A stretch of 64,000 nt of DNA, taken from assembly GCF_019925205.1 (NCBI RefSeq), contig NC_083566.1, positions 10,292,001 to 10,356,000 on the forward strand. Reading direction: 5' to 3'. The position numbers and the translations under genes are program-made. The notes below the pieces were generated by a model, which worked only from the letters and a program-made list of their open reading frames with translations, had not been told where the DNA came from and did not search any database. Origin of the DNA: Metopolophium dirhodum (lineage: Eukaryota; Arthropoda; Insecta; Hemiptera; Aphididae). Position 1 is the stretch's first letter; every line of letters begins with the position of its first letter. This document shows, one piece after another, positions 11,979-24,477 of the stretch.

Positions 11979-12732
11979 CTGTTACAAAAAAGAAGAAAAA
12001 AAGATTATTTTGAACAGTTCAGTCTTCCGTTTCCATTATTTAATTACAGAAATTTGATGATTACAAAGATGATAAAACTACCTATTTAATTTATGGCTAA
12101 AAGTTAATAAAAAATAGTTTATTTTAAGAAAAATAATATCAATGATTATTATAACTACAATTATTTATTTTTGGACAATAATTTTATGTTCTGAATCTAT
12201 AGGTAAGGTAAAAATTGATATTTATACATGTTTTTTTTTTTTTGAAGACAGGTTTTATAACAAAAAAATATTGAATATTTGTTTTGATAGCCATTTGGAT
12301 CAAGGTGGAACTTTGGGGGTCAAAATGTATTATTTTGTAGTGATTTAATAATAACCATAGATAAGTACTTGCAATTTTTGCCTAATGTATTTTATATTAG
12401 CAAAAATATTTTAATTAACCTCCTTTATTTCGATTTGTTTTTGTTAAAAGTCAAAAAATTTGAAAACTCAATACAAAGTTTCTTAGAAATGGTTCTTGCG
12501 GAAATTAAAAAATATCATAAATACATCGCTACTGTTTTCTTTTATATGCATTTTTATGTTAAATTCCGAAAAAATTAAATTCTTGAATATTTTATTTTAA
12601 TACTTAAGGTTTGAACATTTAAGAAAAGATATATCATAACTTAATAAAAAAAATTATGTTAAGCATTTTAGTCACATTAAATTTTTGTGATTGTTCAAAA
12701 GTATAATAAAATTGTATACTCAAATGATTTTA
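11979..12732. other. Intergenic, nothing recognised
   Basis: AT-rich sequence between L(3)mbt and the next repeat fragment. Short chance ORFs on the plus strand (for example at 12142 and 12369) are compositionally like the surrounding AT-rich DNA and match no family I recognise. Confidence 0.4.
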
Positions 12733-12895
12733 GATTCTGAGCGGAGCGATAAATGTATTGATTTTACAATGATGTGTGTTTTTTATTTTTGTGTCTGTCA
12801 TCACGGTTTGGGGCAGTAAAACTGCTTCGATTTTCTTCAACAGTTTCTTGTTCGATGAGAAAGTGAATCTAGTTGGTACTTAGGGGGGTCTAAAA
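12733..12895 (+). repeat. 5' fragment of GATTCTGAGCG-family element
   Basis: Starts GATTCTGAGCGGAGCGATAA and continues through the TGTGTCTGTCATCAC, CTTCAACAGT and GAATCTAGTTGGTACTT blocks of the family, then stops abruptly at GGGGGGTC. The 3' 1.1 kb is missing. Confidence 0.7.
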
Positions 12896-13336
12896 AGCAT
12901 AAGATTTAACATTCCATAATTATTATACTATTATTATCATTATTATTAATATAAATGTCGCCACGATATTATAAAGCATGCGATGTCCACTTTCTATATG
13001 TTTTTTATTTTGTTTCTCATGCCGAGCACATACTCCTTTCACGCATATTTACAAAAGTTAATATTAAATATTAATACGCATGCGCGATCTGTTGATGAGA
13101 AATGAGAAAAACTTCTCGTGGAAAATATCGCTCCTATACGCCCCGGGTATTGCCAGTATAGGTGTATTCGTAATATTTTGTATGTAATATTGTATTATTG
13201 TATGTTGCGTGGACCTTTTCTCGCCTTTTCCCAATTATTTTCAGTAACCTATACAAGGGAATAGCTCAACGCGGTTTTATGTGAAAACAAATCGGAAAAT
13301 ACCATAACTATTATTATTATTATTATTATTATTTTA

Positions 13337-13369
13337 GATTCTGAGCGAAGCGATGAATGTATTGATTGA
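13337..13369 (+). repeat. Very short 5' end of GATTCTGAGCG-family element beside a TTA microsatellite
   Basis: Only the first about 33 bases of the family (GATTCTGAGCGAAGCGATGA and a few more) are present. They are preceded by about ten TTA units. The rest of the element is absent. Confidence 0.6.
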
Positions 13370-13956
13370 TTTTATTTTAAACCTCGGTAACCCCTCGGTT
13401 TAGCCCATATGGTTTTACCGGTCGAATTCCGCGGTTTAACTATTGTAATACGGGCCCTTAATGTGTTGGCTTTATTGGCATGTCACCGGTCAATACAATA
13501 ATCATGCCAGATGAGGTTATCGATGAACTGAGCATCCAAAAAATAATAATAGAAAATGGGATTTTATATTATAACTATTTTTTTTGTTTATCGTATTAAA
13601 CACTGGATTGGCGTTAGTATGAATTTATTATTATGCTATTAGGTACTATACAATTTGTGTTAATTCTTATTTCACCTTGATCCACACTAACTTCAACAAG
13701 TTAGGGGATTTTAAAAATGTATATTATGTACGTATTTATGGGTGTACCTATTATTATATATTTCATTCCGCCCCCAGCAAAATTCCTAAATACGCCACTG
13801 ACTATTGTTGAATGCATAGATGTTTTGTGTTCTCGTCTAGAAAACGTATTTCTTCTTATGTCAGGTAAAAATGGAGATATTCCTTAAAAAAACAATCAAG
13901 GTAAAAAAAAGTTAATGCCAACACTACAACTGAAGACCCAAAATACAAATGATGGA

Positions 13957-14249
13957 TGTGGCTTGGCGTGGCGCGTTGGCTGCTACCAGTCGCGGAATGC
14001 GACTGGGAGTAAGTAACGGCCACAGCTACTAGCTCCCAGATGGGTGACCATCCGGGTTCATAGTAGTTAAAAACATTGCAACACTTACACGTGTTTGCTA
14101 CCTACCGTAACAACCGTTAAAAAAAAAAAAAAAAAACAATCGTAAAACCAACCTACCGTACCAACCTTACCCCCTACTACAGTTCATAACCCCTACAACA
14201 GCTAATGGCCATAGTCGCCGGGCTCAAGTTCAATAAAAAAAAAAAAAAA
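13957..14249 (+). mobile_element. SINE-like retroposon with A-tail and target-site duplication
   Basis: The word AAATGATGG occurs immediately before the element (about 13949-13957) and again immediately after its terminal A17 run (about 14250-14258), a typical target-site duplication. The GC-richer body starts TGTGGCTTGGCGTGGCGCG, contains an A-box-like TGGCGCGTTGG and a 5S/B-box-like segment GATGGGTGACC...GGGTTCATAG, and has an internal A18 run at about 14120. This fits a pol III-derived SINE with a two-part structure; tRNA versus 5S origin is uncertain. No coding potential. Confidence 0.6.
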
Positions 14250-14689
14250 AAATGATGGCAATTACTTTCATCATGTAAAAAGTATTGAAATTGTTTCATA
14301 GTATGTTAATTTATGTTTTTAGTTAAATTCAATTTTTTTTAATTTTATTAAGCATTATACGTCTTAAACATTATTATGGATCGCGAGTTTAAATATAAAT
14401 CATACTTTATGAGGTGGTATTGTATATTATATAGGCTACTTACAAATAGACAATATAGTAGATACTTCAATACTTGTTTAATATATATGCTCTCTACCCT
14501 AAGTATTTTATCTAACATAATTCTATGTTGGGTTAATATGCTATCTACAAATGAAAATAGTCGCTTTATTCACCAAACGCGTTCGGTACCAGTTAACACT
14601 ACTTTAAATTTTGCTTGGGTTGACCATTTATAAAAAAAATTAAAATTTAGAATGTCCGTAGACAGTATAAAACAAATTAAAATATTTTA

Positions 14690-14960
14690 AAAACTTTATC
14701 GTGTCTAAAAAAAATACTAATACCGAACATTTCATGTACGGTTATTTGTTTTAGAGTTACCTACACTAAAAATCAAAATCGAATTTGTCAAAAACCGATT
14801 TTACGTAAAAATTTCAGTTTTTCCCTAATTTTTTTTTGTTTTTCTCGGGGCTTATGAAAATTACTGGGATTTTTACTTTAACCCCCCCCCCCCCCCCAGT
14901 ACCAACTAGATTCATTTTCCTATCAGAAAAGATGATATAAAGACAAGAAAATCTAAGCAT
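14690..14960 (-). repeat. 5' fragment of GATTCTGAGCG-family element, minus orientation
   Basis: The family block order AAAACCGATTTTACGTAAAA, ...TACTGGGA..., AGTACCAACTAGATTCA and CCTATCAGAAAAG is present in reverse orientation. A C17 tract (14881-14897) replaces the usual GACCCCC. The terminal GATTCTGAGCG end itself is missing. Confidence 0.6.
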
Positions 14961-15192
14961 TTTTAAGTAACTAATGAATAATGGACGACAACAGCGCTTC
15001 TTAACGCCCCGCGTAAATAAGGATCAATGGGCCAGTGAGCGATCTGTAGTATTTATAATCAATAGTCGTGTATTTAATAACGTGTACTATATACAATATA
15101 TTATTTTATTTAATCAATGGGAAAATAATAAAATATGTTTAGGTGCACATTTCAATGACAATAACATAATAATATCACGTAGTATTGCGGTT

Positions 15193-15248
15193 GGTTACAC
15201 CATAGACATATAATAGAATATCTATTATAATATGTCTATGGGTTACAC
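15193..15248. repeat. 40-bp hairpin flanked by 8-bp direct repeat GGTTACAC
   Basis: Positions 15201-15240 form an imperfect palindrome starting CATAGACATATAATAGA and ending TATTATAATATGTCTATG. They are bracketed by identical GGTTACAC copies at 15193-15200 and 15241-15248. An 8-bp duplication is typical of hAT or P-type insertions, so this may be a miniature foldback insertion or a footprint. It lies about 320 bp upstream of the exportin-6 start codon. Confidence 0.55.
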
Positions 15249-15569
15249 TGATCTGATAGCAACTGAGATAACGTTCGAAAATGTTTTTAATTTTGTTACA
15301 AATTAAAAATACTAAATTACAATTTTCATTGTGCTTACTGCTTACCGCTTACTGGCTTCATTAATTAACATTTAAAGGTATGGTCTCTGAAGACTTGCGA
15401 TCATGTAAATTGTAAATTATGTACTGTAGTAAGCATCGTATCGTCGTTAATAATAATATAATCTGACGCCGCCGGTCGATCGTCAAATGCACGGGAATCG
15501 TTGGCCAAACAAATTATTTTCCTGATCGTTTGGAAGTTTGAACTATCATCATAAACAATAACCATCATT

Positions 15570-18500
15570 ATGAACGGTCAAGACATGGTCGTAAGTATAC
15601 CGTCTACATGTGATATGCCAGGAGTGAGTTTACATAATACGATTGACTATTATTTTCTCGTGTTTTTTAGGTCTACGAACACGAAATGAAAAACTATGAG
15701 ATGATGTTGACAGAGTTCTATGATGCAAATTCCAGTAACGCTTTAAAGCTGTGTATGCAAGAAGAATTTGACAAATTTGGCGAGCGAGATAAATGTTGGG
15801 TGCAGTGTTGCTACAACCTGGAGAACAGTAAAAACCAATATTTGTTAATGTTCAGTCTAAACATAATGGAGGTAAGATATTAAATTGTTTTTTTTTTTAC
15901 TGACCACAGTTGCAAAAAATGTAAATATATCATATGCGGATGTTTGATAAATAGATGATTATCAATAAGAAATGGGAAAAAATGACTTTCAAATCTCAAG
16001 AAACATTGAGGGAAGCAATTTTTAATCATATTGTGATGAAACACAAAGAATATCCAAAATATATGATCAGCAAAATGATTAAACTATTAGTCGATATAGC
16101 CCGTAATGATTGGCCATTGCGATATCCGAATTTTATCGATCACATTGCACAAGTAAGTGTTCTTTAAATAAAAAACAAAGCGTAAGTGATTAATAATATT
16201 TGTAATTCACATAGTTGCTCATAAATCCTGAACAAGTTCTTTTGGGTTTATCATTTTTGCTTTTGTCATCTGAAGAATTTATTAGCCCCAAAGAAGATCT
16301 TTTAGGTAAAAGAAAACATGAACTGAAAGTAAATTTTTTGAAGCACATTCCTAAATTGTTTGAAATACTTTCAGGTAAAATTATTATTGTTTGTTTTGTA
16401 TAGTTATTATTATTTTATTATATACATTTCACTATTATAGATACTGGCAACATTTGTAATACTGTAGAGTTATTAATTTAATAATTATAATAACAGTTAG
16501 TACTTACTACAAATCGTTAATATTAATAATACATTGTTTTTAGATATTTTGAAAAATGCCCATAAAACATCAAACTCAGATGAAATATACGAAGCGGTAA
16601 CAAAAGTATTTTCTGATATGTTTACATGGCTTCCATTTGAAAAGCACCTGACTCCTGATTTATTACATGTCTTGATGCCCTTAGGAAAAAAAGAGGTATA
16701 ATTTTGAAATTAATATTAATAAAGTCTGGTTAGCATAATACACAGGACTATACGTTAAACTTTAAAAAAAAAAAAATTCTCGCCGAAGTGCTGTTGATGG
16801 ACAGTCTCTTCAATTCACGATTTTTCATGTTAAATAAGAATAGCATTACATATAAATGAATGCTGCCGCATTTTTGTTTGTATTAATTCTATTACTATTG
16901 TATTCAAATATCTTTTAAGCTTATTGTACCACGAGTACAGATTGTTAAATTTTCTTAATTCGAAAATAAAAAAAAAAAAAATATTAATAAATTAATAATA
17001 TAAAATCATTAATTTCATTTTTCAGAATGCTACATCTATTAACACTTTAACTATATTTAATGAAGTTCTTAGTAAATCTTATACTCAAACAGAAGATAGA
17101 TATTTCATTTTGTCTGAGTTATGTCTTTATACATTCCGTTTAGTTGAAAATATCATTGCTGTTCCTGAAATTGGTTTTGTGAGTGAAGCGTAAGTATGCA
17201 ATATAGTATATTACAAAACTACTATTAAACATTTATCTAATAAGCTTTAATTTTTTCAGTTATATGGTTATAGTTATTGAAATTCTATCTGTAGTCATTA
17301 GAAAGTATTGGAACTATCTTGATAGTCATTTTAATAATGGGGAATTCCTAGAGCTACTGTTACAATTTACATTCCGGCAAGATGTTTTAGATTGTTATTA
17401 TCAATGTTTGGATATTTGGTGTAGTATTTTCGAAGCATTGTCTGATCGTCCTGGATGTATTGAAAAGTATTTTTACAATTTATTATATATATTAATCATT
17501 TCAAAAAACTATACATTTCTACTAAATATAAAAATAATATGTATGATTTGTTTAGAAATAAGAACTTCTATCATTTTCGATGAATATAATAACAATAGCT
17601 ATTTAATTTAAAAATATATTAGCTGAATTTAATCATAGTTTTAATAAGTAATTTATTAATAACTAATAAATGTATATTTTCTAGGTATCGTCATATATTT
17701 TTAGATCTTGTTGAAAGAGTGACACAAAAAATTAATACTTTTGGCAGTATAAATGATGAAACATATGATGATGATGTAAGTATTCAAACCATTATAGTAG
17801 TTTTTTAAGAGTCATATTCTATGTGAGTTTATTTCTTATGTTTAACCATAAATAAGATGTTGAACCCTCTATTATAAAAATAATATGTTTATTACATCAA
17901 CAAAATTGTAATAATTCCTGCTACACCATGCTCTTTTTAGTACATTATTATAGTGCCATAGAAAAGCTAATAATTTAAAACCACCTTTATTTATAATCCC
18001 CGACAATCATATTATGGCATGGTAGTAATAATCAACTATGAGCTTAGGCAATCACAAAAGTATACAATTTGAAGATTACAGGTGACTGGCAATGATCACA
18101 TATTAAATATACAATTTTGTTGATCAAAGCAATTATTTTGTATACATGTAAGCCAAGTATAATAATAATTGTTTGTCATAATTTCATAAACCAGTTAATA
18201 TGTAAGGTTTATTGCATGATTATTATTAAATTATCAAATTTCATTTCAATTTTAAAACTGGTATTTATTATTGTTTCATTTTAATATAAAGGAATTTGAC
18301 AACAGAAAAATATGTTATACAATAGGATAAAAAAAATTAACTTCATGTAGGAATGTAAGTGATTTAATTTAATTGTCTACAATATAATTAGTAATTATTA
18401 GTTGTATAGTGTATGAGGGCGTACTCAAAAGAAACCAAATTTATTTTGTGGGGTGCAGAGGTTTTGAAGTATAAGGTTTTTTCTGTTTTGAGTGTGTAAA

Positions 18501-21500
18501 GGAGCTTTTCATCAGTCACTTTGCCAACTGCAGTCGTTGTAGAAGATTGCGTTCTGTTTGTGTAATTTTTTTTTTGTGACTTGCACAGTAGTTGTTTTTG
18601 TGATGGCTGATTTTTACGTTGTGAAGTTTTGCTTCCTACTCAGGAAAAACTCTTCAAATGTTAAAAACGGCCTACAATGATGATACTCTGGTGTTTGAGT
18701 GGTTTCCCCGTTTTAACAGGTGTTAAAAATTTAACAAATAACTTTTTCCATAAATAGTTCGTTTTTTCTTGGGTATGCCCTCATATATTGTGGTATACTG
18801 TTTTAAGTTCTCCCCTGTAACACATACGACACTATTAAATACTTTGTCCAGAATTTCTATCAACCATCAGTCGTTAACCAGCTTGATTAAAGCAAGAGTT
18901 GGGATTTATAATATAATATTATGCAATTAATACAATATAAGTTTTTTAATTTAATATCTATCCACGAGCATAACAAATATGTTATATAATTAACAACTTA
19001 TTAAAAAAAAAATTCCTAAATAGTAATTTCCAATGTTCTCAATTAATTAGAATTAAATAAGTTTTAAAGGGGTTCTATATTTACATGTTTACAGGGACAA
19101 ACCGAATGCCAAATATTTTTGAATAAAAATATTGAAATTATATCAAATGTAGCACACCTTTATCCAGTTATCGCTGTGCCTGTGGTAAATATAATATAAG
19201 AATTGTATTTAGGGGATCGCAACACACGTATTTTTCATATGTTTTAGACCAATTGCGGTGGTAAATTACACAATATACTTCAGAATATACAATTTAAATT
19301 TTTATACATGTATGAACTCTTTGACAAAATATATAGGCTATTTTGAAAGTAGGTTTTAAATTTTAAAGGATCTTAAAATTGAGATTTTTTTTTTAAAAAT
19401 TCCATGAAATTATTGTATTTAAACTGGGCACATATGATTTTAAATGAAAAAAGTGATTCCTAAAGAGCATAGTCTATAACCTTATAAATTCATCAATTTT
19501 TTCAAAATTACAATCAAATTTCAGGAAGTATGTTTAATTTACTACCGCTTTTAGTAATTTTTATAATTAAGCAAACAAGAATATATTTTATTTTTCGCAA
19601 AGTATTGACATATGCGTGAGTTGCATTACAGCGTTTCTCAGAAACACTAATGTTCATTTACTACTCACACATAAACATTGCCCAAATGTAGCCCCCCCCC
19701 CCCTATTATACTATTCTCATTTAAGTATCAATGCACATTTCATTAAACCTAATAATAATGGTTCTAGGTCGATAACTGGAAAGTCTATATAAATGATTAT
19801 ATAACTATACTGAATTCACCCATGCTACTGGAAAACTTTAAGGATTCCAAGTGCATGTTCCTAGTTCCATCTACAAGAACTTTGACAAGCCTGAGTGGCT
19901 ATTATGAAGATTCTATGAAAATTGCGATTACTAAAATGCTCAATGACATAGCGATTCAAGGTGTCGCTACAACACCGCTTTATCAATTACCCGTATCACA
20001 ATCAACTACAAAAACTCTGATTCAAATGTAAATAATTAAAAATTATATTTTCTACCAATATAATGAAGAACAACTTAAGGTAGTTATTGTATTATTATTA
20101 TTATTTTTTTAGTCAGAGCGAAATCCTCACGGCATTATCGAGGTGGATGCATTTATTAAACAACAACAAACAGTTTTGTATGGAACAGAATCGAGAAAAA
20201 CTTTTTTCTGTTTTGGTTACATCTTTACAAGACACGAGGCAACCCACTCAGATACATGATGCTTGTGGAGTTCTACTACCAACAGTTACTGAACCTATGC
20301 TGATTCATATTAGCGAGTACACGTCATTGCTTGAACAATTATTATCACCATTTTTAGATGGTTCTATAACGCTTAATCATTTAAATAAGAAGGTATAATT
20401 TTTACAAAATTATATGTTAATTAAATTGTTTACAACTTTTATACTTTTAGACTCGCTTGTCAGTGAGGGTAACATCTTTAAAGTTTCTTTTGACTTGTCC
20501 CAGTCAAGAAGAAGAAATAAAAGTATTGGTTCTCATGAATTATTTAAAGTCATTAGCACCATCTGGATTAAATGATTTGAAAATGTTAACTGATGTTCTT
20601 GTTAGCAGTGGTCCTTACAAAATGTCTACTAGAAGAATTATTTATCGTTCTGTTGAAGTAATTACATTAATCATATTATTTTTAAATGTTATAAACCTTT
20701 ATTTTTTGCTTCCGTAGCCATGTTTGATTGAAGCGGTTACACACCTGAAAAATGATATGCAATCGGAGTCTTCACTGAATCCACAAATGGAAAAATGTGA
20801 ACGAGTGATTACATTTTTGTCAGAGATGTATGAATTATTGCATGATACTATGTCACCTCAATTTGTACAAATTCTTATGCAAACCTTTGTTGACTTAGAC
20901 ATGTAAGTATCATTATTCCAAGTACACTTACCTAAAAATAATGTAGTTATTTTGTCGAATTTTTTTTTTAGGATATGGTCCGCTAGTACAATGTTGACAA
21001 TCAAAATGCTTGAAGTTCTATCATTAATTGTTAAACATTCTTCTAAATCAAATAAAGAGTTCACATCTGTAGTTATTAAATTAGGATTAGAGAAATTAAT
21101 TCCTTTGGTAGCTTCTAACTGCTACCCACCAACAGTCTCTGCACTTTATAATTTGCTCTTTTGGTAAAATTATTATTTTACTAGCAGATATTATTAAGAC
21201 TTATTTTTTTTACGTCATTTTTTTGATTTTTAGTGTTTTGATGTATAAATGGAGATATTTTTTTCCTTCTTCTCCATCTCTCACTGTGCTGCATCCTACT
21301 AACGATAATAACGTTGATAATTCTGAACAGTTCACTACAATATTGGAAGTAATAGGATACTCATTTATGACAAACGATATAAGTATTTTTTCACAAAACT
21401 TAAAAGCTATTGAAGAACTACACATACAATGGAATTTATATGCAAAGGTATTAATTTAAGTAATAATTTATAAAACGGAAGAATTAAAATTATTATAATT

Positions 21501-21875
21501 ATTTTTTTTAGGAATATTTCAAACATTATTTTCTTAGCAAATACATGACTGTACTATTGAACGTTATGGTTAACAAAAGCCACACAATACTATCAGACGA
21601 AATATCAATGACTATTTACAACATGGCTAGTGTTGATTTTGATTATTTCTTTTCTAAATTCTTGCCTGATTACTTGAAACAAACAGACAATATTCGTAAT
21701 GATCAGCGACAATTTTTGAGGCAAAAACGCATGCAGCCAGTCAAAGTAGTTATTATATTAATATGAGTTTAAAAATATATTTAATGTATTAATATTGTTA
21801 TTGTAGGAACTACCAACATTTATGATTAACCTCGCTCAGTTAACAAATGACATAAGATGTTCAAAACAAATTTGA
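15570..21875 (+). CDS. XPO6: Exportin-6 (importin-beta superfamily, actin-profilin nuclear exporter)
   Basis: Exons: 15570-15590, 15671-15871, 15955-16152, 16215-16374, 16544-16695, 17026-17189, 17260-17466, 17685-17775, 19095-19184, 19768-20027, 20113-20392, 20451-20657, 20718-20902, 20972-21163, 21234-21447, 21512-21745, 21807-21875 (2925 nt, 974 aa). Family knowledge: exportin-6 with Ran-GTP carries actin-profilin out of the nucleus; the Drosophila orthologue is ebo. Sequence support: an importin-beta-like N-terminus (ALKLCMQEEFDKFG ... ANDWPLRYPNF-type HEAT segments), a TYDDD acidic stretch as in exportin-6, and a highly diagnostic C-terminal block IYNMASVDFDYFFSKFLP followed by LPTFMINLAQLTNDIR. 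The 7-codon first exon (ATGAACGGTCAAGAC...) was chosen by its Kozak-like ATG and GTAAGT donor. The C-terminus ends about ten residues earlier than in vertebrates, as I recall them. Intron 8 (1.3 kb) holds a mariner remnant. Confidence 0.88.
18414..18783 (+). mobile_element. Internally deleted mariner-like element in exportin-6 intron 8
   Basis: The left end TGAGGGCGTACTCAAAAGAAA and right end, reverse-complemented, TGAGGGCATACCCAAGAAAA are inverted repeats flanked by TA dinucleotides at 18412-18413 and 18784-18785, the Tc1/mariner target. Only about 370 bp remain of an expected about 1.3 kb. The body retains the start of a transposase gene (next entry). Confidence 0.75.
18603..18726 (+). pseudogene. 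Mariner transposase N-terminus, frameshifted
   Basis: ATG at 18603 opens MADFYVVKFCFLLRKNSSN, resembling the mariner helix-turn-helix start (I-x-F-C-F-x-L-G-K-T). A frameshift then moves the match to MLKTAYNDDTLVFEWFPRFN, which fits the mariner LKxAYGDxxLxxxxVFEWxxRF motif, and then a stop. The catalytic domain is deleted. It is a dead remnant. Confidence 0.7.
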
Positions 21876-22026
21876 ACCAACTCAAAAGGTAAAATGACTG
21901 AATTTTTATTACTTTGTCTATGTACTTCATCCTTGAGTAAAAATTAATTTTTGGTCTTAAGGTTTATGTAATAATTAAGCATTGATAATTACGATTATTT
22001 TTTTATATATCTAATTAATTATTATA

Positions 22027-22032
22027 AATAAA
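22027..22032 (+). terminator. Polyadenylation signal, exportin-6
   Basis: AATAAA lies 152 nt after the exportin-6 stop codon, the first canonical signal downstream. Use is inferred. Confidence 0.45.
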
Positions 22033-23404
22033 ATGTTTTTAACATTAAATTATGTGAATGATTCAAAAAGCTACTATATTTTCAACTTTGTGATTAATAT
22101 TGTAAAAGGTATTTTCAATGAAAAAACCAACTCAAGTTAATCATCATTAATGGTAAATTATATTCATACTGTGTAAGGAACGGTATAATTCATTGTGTAT
22201 GGTAAACGGAAGGAGGCTTAATACTTTGGATGTTTTATGATTTTTTTTTTTTAAATATAAATATGAAAATATGAATTTTATAAATCTTGTAACACTTGTT
22301 AATAATAATTGTTTATTGATTAATTAATATATTTAATTTTTTTAGTATATAGCAATTAGTTTTGGATACATATCTCTTAACTAAGGATCATTTGTTTAGT
22401 ATTTGTCAGTATTAAACCATTTCAATATATATATATACCTATATATAATGACAAAAATATATTATTTTAGTATTTGAGTTCTGTCGAGATTTTATGACCA
22501 GTATAATTCCCACTGAGAAATCAAGTGATCATGATGGTATTTGAATTTACAAATTGAGTTATTCACAAAATCTATATACTTTTTACCTATGTATCAATAT
22601 TATACCAATTTAGTTAAAATATAATTATTGAATGATTACAATAAGTTGTTAGATAAAGCTTAAACCTTTAGCTACATGCCTGCATAGTTGTATACAGGAT
22701 CCAGATTGTATATTCAAATACACAGGTTTCTGATGTTCATGTCGTCTACCAATTATAAAACAAACACTTACAAATTATAATTATAGATTGAACAATAATA
22801 AATAATAACAATAGCTAATTCTTTATAATATCTGCATTAAGGAAAGATTTCAATCAAAGTCCATAAACAAAATAATATTTAGTTGATATTTTTATTTTGG
22901 CCAGTTAGTATATTATTTTGCTTAAATTGAATGAAGATACTTACCAAAACAAATTGATATAACAAACTAGAGTATTTTAGTATGAAATGATGGGGTGGTT
23001 TTAAATAATTTGCCGAGAAACAAAACTGCGTTTGCTGCATGGAAGGTAATTATATACTTATATCTACTTAAAATTGTATGGTTAACAATGTTACTGACGT
23101 TAACGACCACAGAATGTAGTGGGTACTGGGACACGCAGAGCTAATTTTGTATACCGGTTTTTCTTTTTTTCGATTTTGATTTCAATTTTTCAATATCGGT
23201 ATTAGGAAATTTCGGTTTTGGTTTTGATTTTGTTTTCGGTTTCAGTTTTTAAACGGTTTCTAAAATCGGTTCTAGACTAATTACGTTCATTGTTAGTTTA
23301 TAATTTTTTTTTAATTGCTAAATTGAGTGTTCGAATTGCTTTTTGTGTAAAATAAACTTTCCAAAATGTCAAGATACGAAGGTTTAAAAATAAATACTGT
23401 TTTA
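22033..23404. other. Intergenic AT-rich sequence
   Basis: No gene recognised. Positions about 23155-23285 are a low-complexity run of TTTTGGTTTTGATTTCGGTTT-like words, probably simple-sequence decay. Confidence 0.4.
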
Positions 23405-24362
23405 GATTCTGAGCGAAGCGATGAATGTATTGATTTTATAATGGTGTGTGTTTCTTTTTATTTTTGTGTATGTCATCACCTTTTAGGATAGTAAAAATGC
23501 TTGAATTTTCTTCAACAGTAACTTTTCTGATAGGAAAGTGAATCTAGTTGGTACTTTTGAGGTCAAAAGTTAACATTTCCCAGAAGTTTTCAAAAGCGAC
23601 ATAAAAAAAAAAGAAAAATTAAGGAAAAACGGGAATTTTTACGCAAAATCTGTTTTCGAGAAAATCGATTTTGGTTTTTGGTGTAACTCTAAAACAAATG
23701 ACCGTAGGGACATGACATTTTGACTGAATGTTTAAAACTACATTTCCTATACACCATACAATTTTGAAAATATTTTGAATCTTTTTGAGCGGTTTACGGA
23801 CATTGTCAGTTTTCAATTTTTTTAGTTTTTTTTCTATAAATATCAATAAAATTTTATCTGTTGGGTAAAAAAGCTTGAAAATTTAATAGAAGGCTCTTAG
23901 GTTATTGTTTCCAAGACAGATGAAAAAAATTAAAAATCCTTAGTCACAGTTTTTATTTATAAGCATTTAAAGTTCAAATTTTGACAAAATACTGAAAAAT
24001 CACGAAAATTAGCAAATTATTTTGAATTGAGAATTCATAAAAAATTTTCTTTTTAAATCTAAGATTTGAAAATGTAATATAAGATTACTCATAAGTTTGT
24101 TTACCTTCATCAAAAAATATAGACACAATTTTTTTTTATAAGCATTTAAAGTTCAAATTTTGACAACATTTATCAAATTTATAATTTATTAATTATTTTG
24201 TAGTTAAAAATGTATAAAATGTTTAACTTTTATGGCTAAGGATTGATAATTTAAAACAAGGCTCCGCGTAAATAGGTTATATATAAATTACTTTATTCAC
24301 AATAATATCATCAAATATACTTGGTAATATCATAGGCTGACTGACCGTTTTCGCTCAGAATC
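23405..24362 (+). mobile_element. GATTCTGAGCG-family element, shorter complete-ended copy
   Basis: Begins GATTCTGAGCGAAGCGATGA and ends TTTTCGCTCAGAATC, the same 13-bp inverted ends as the copy at 9357-10605. It is about 290 bp shorter because one of the two internal GAGCTGTTTACGG blocks is missing. The usual 3' companion block follows (to about 24477, ending CCACTTGCCCACCTTTTTTA). Confidence 0.7.
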
Positions 24363-24477
24363 GTTTTTTTTATTCAATGATATTATGTCATTGAATTCAA
24401 ATTTAAAACCATCCATTACAGTGACCCACTTGTAACCTACTGTACAGCAGAGCGACATCCACTTGCCCACCTTTTTT

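Noticed and set aside
14376..14633. 85-codon plus-strand ORF
   Set aside because: No recognisable domain, AT-biased composition and no splice context tying it to a gene.
14881..14897. Poly-C tract as functional element (also 35134-35150, and poly-G at 27835 and 51545)
   Set aside because: Homopolymer tracts lie in introns or repeats and vary between repeat copies; likely slippage.
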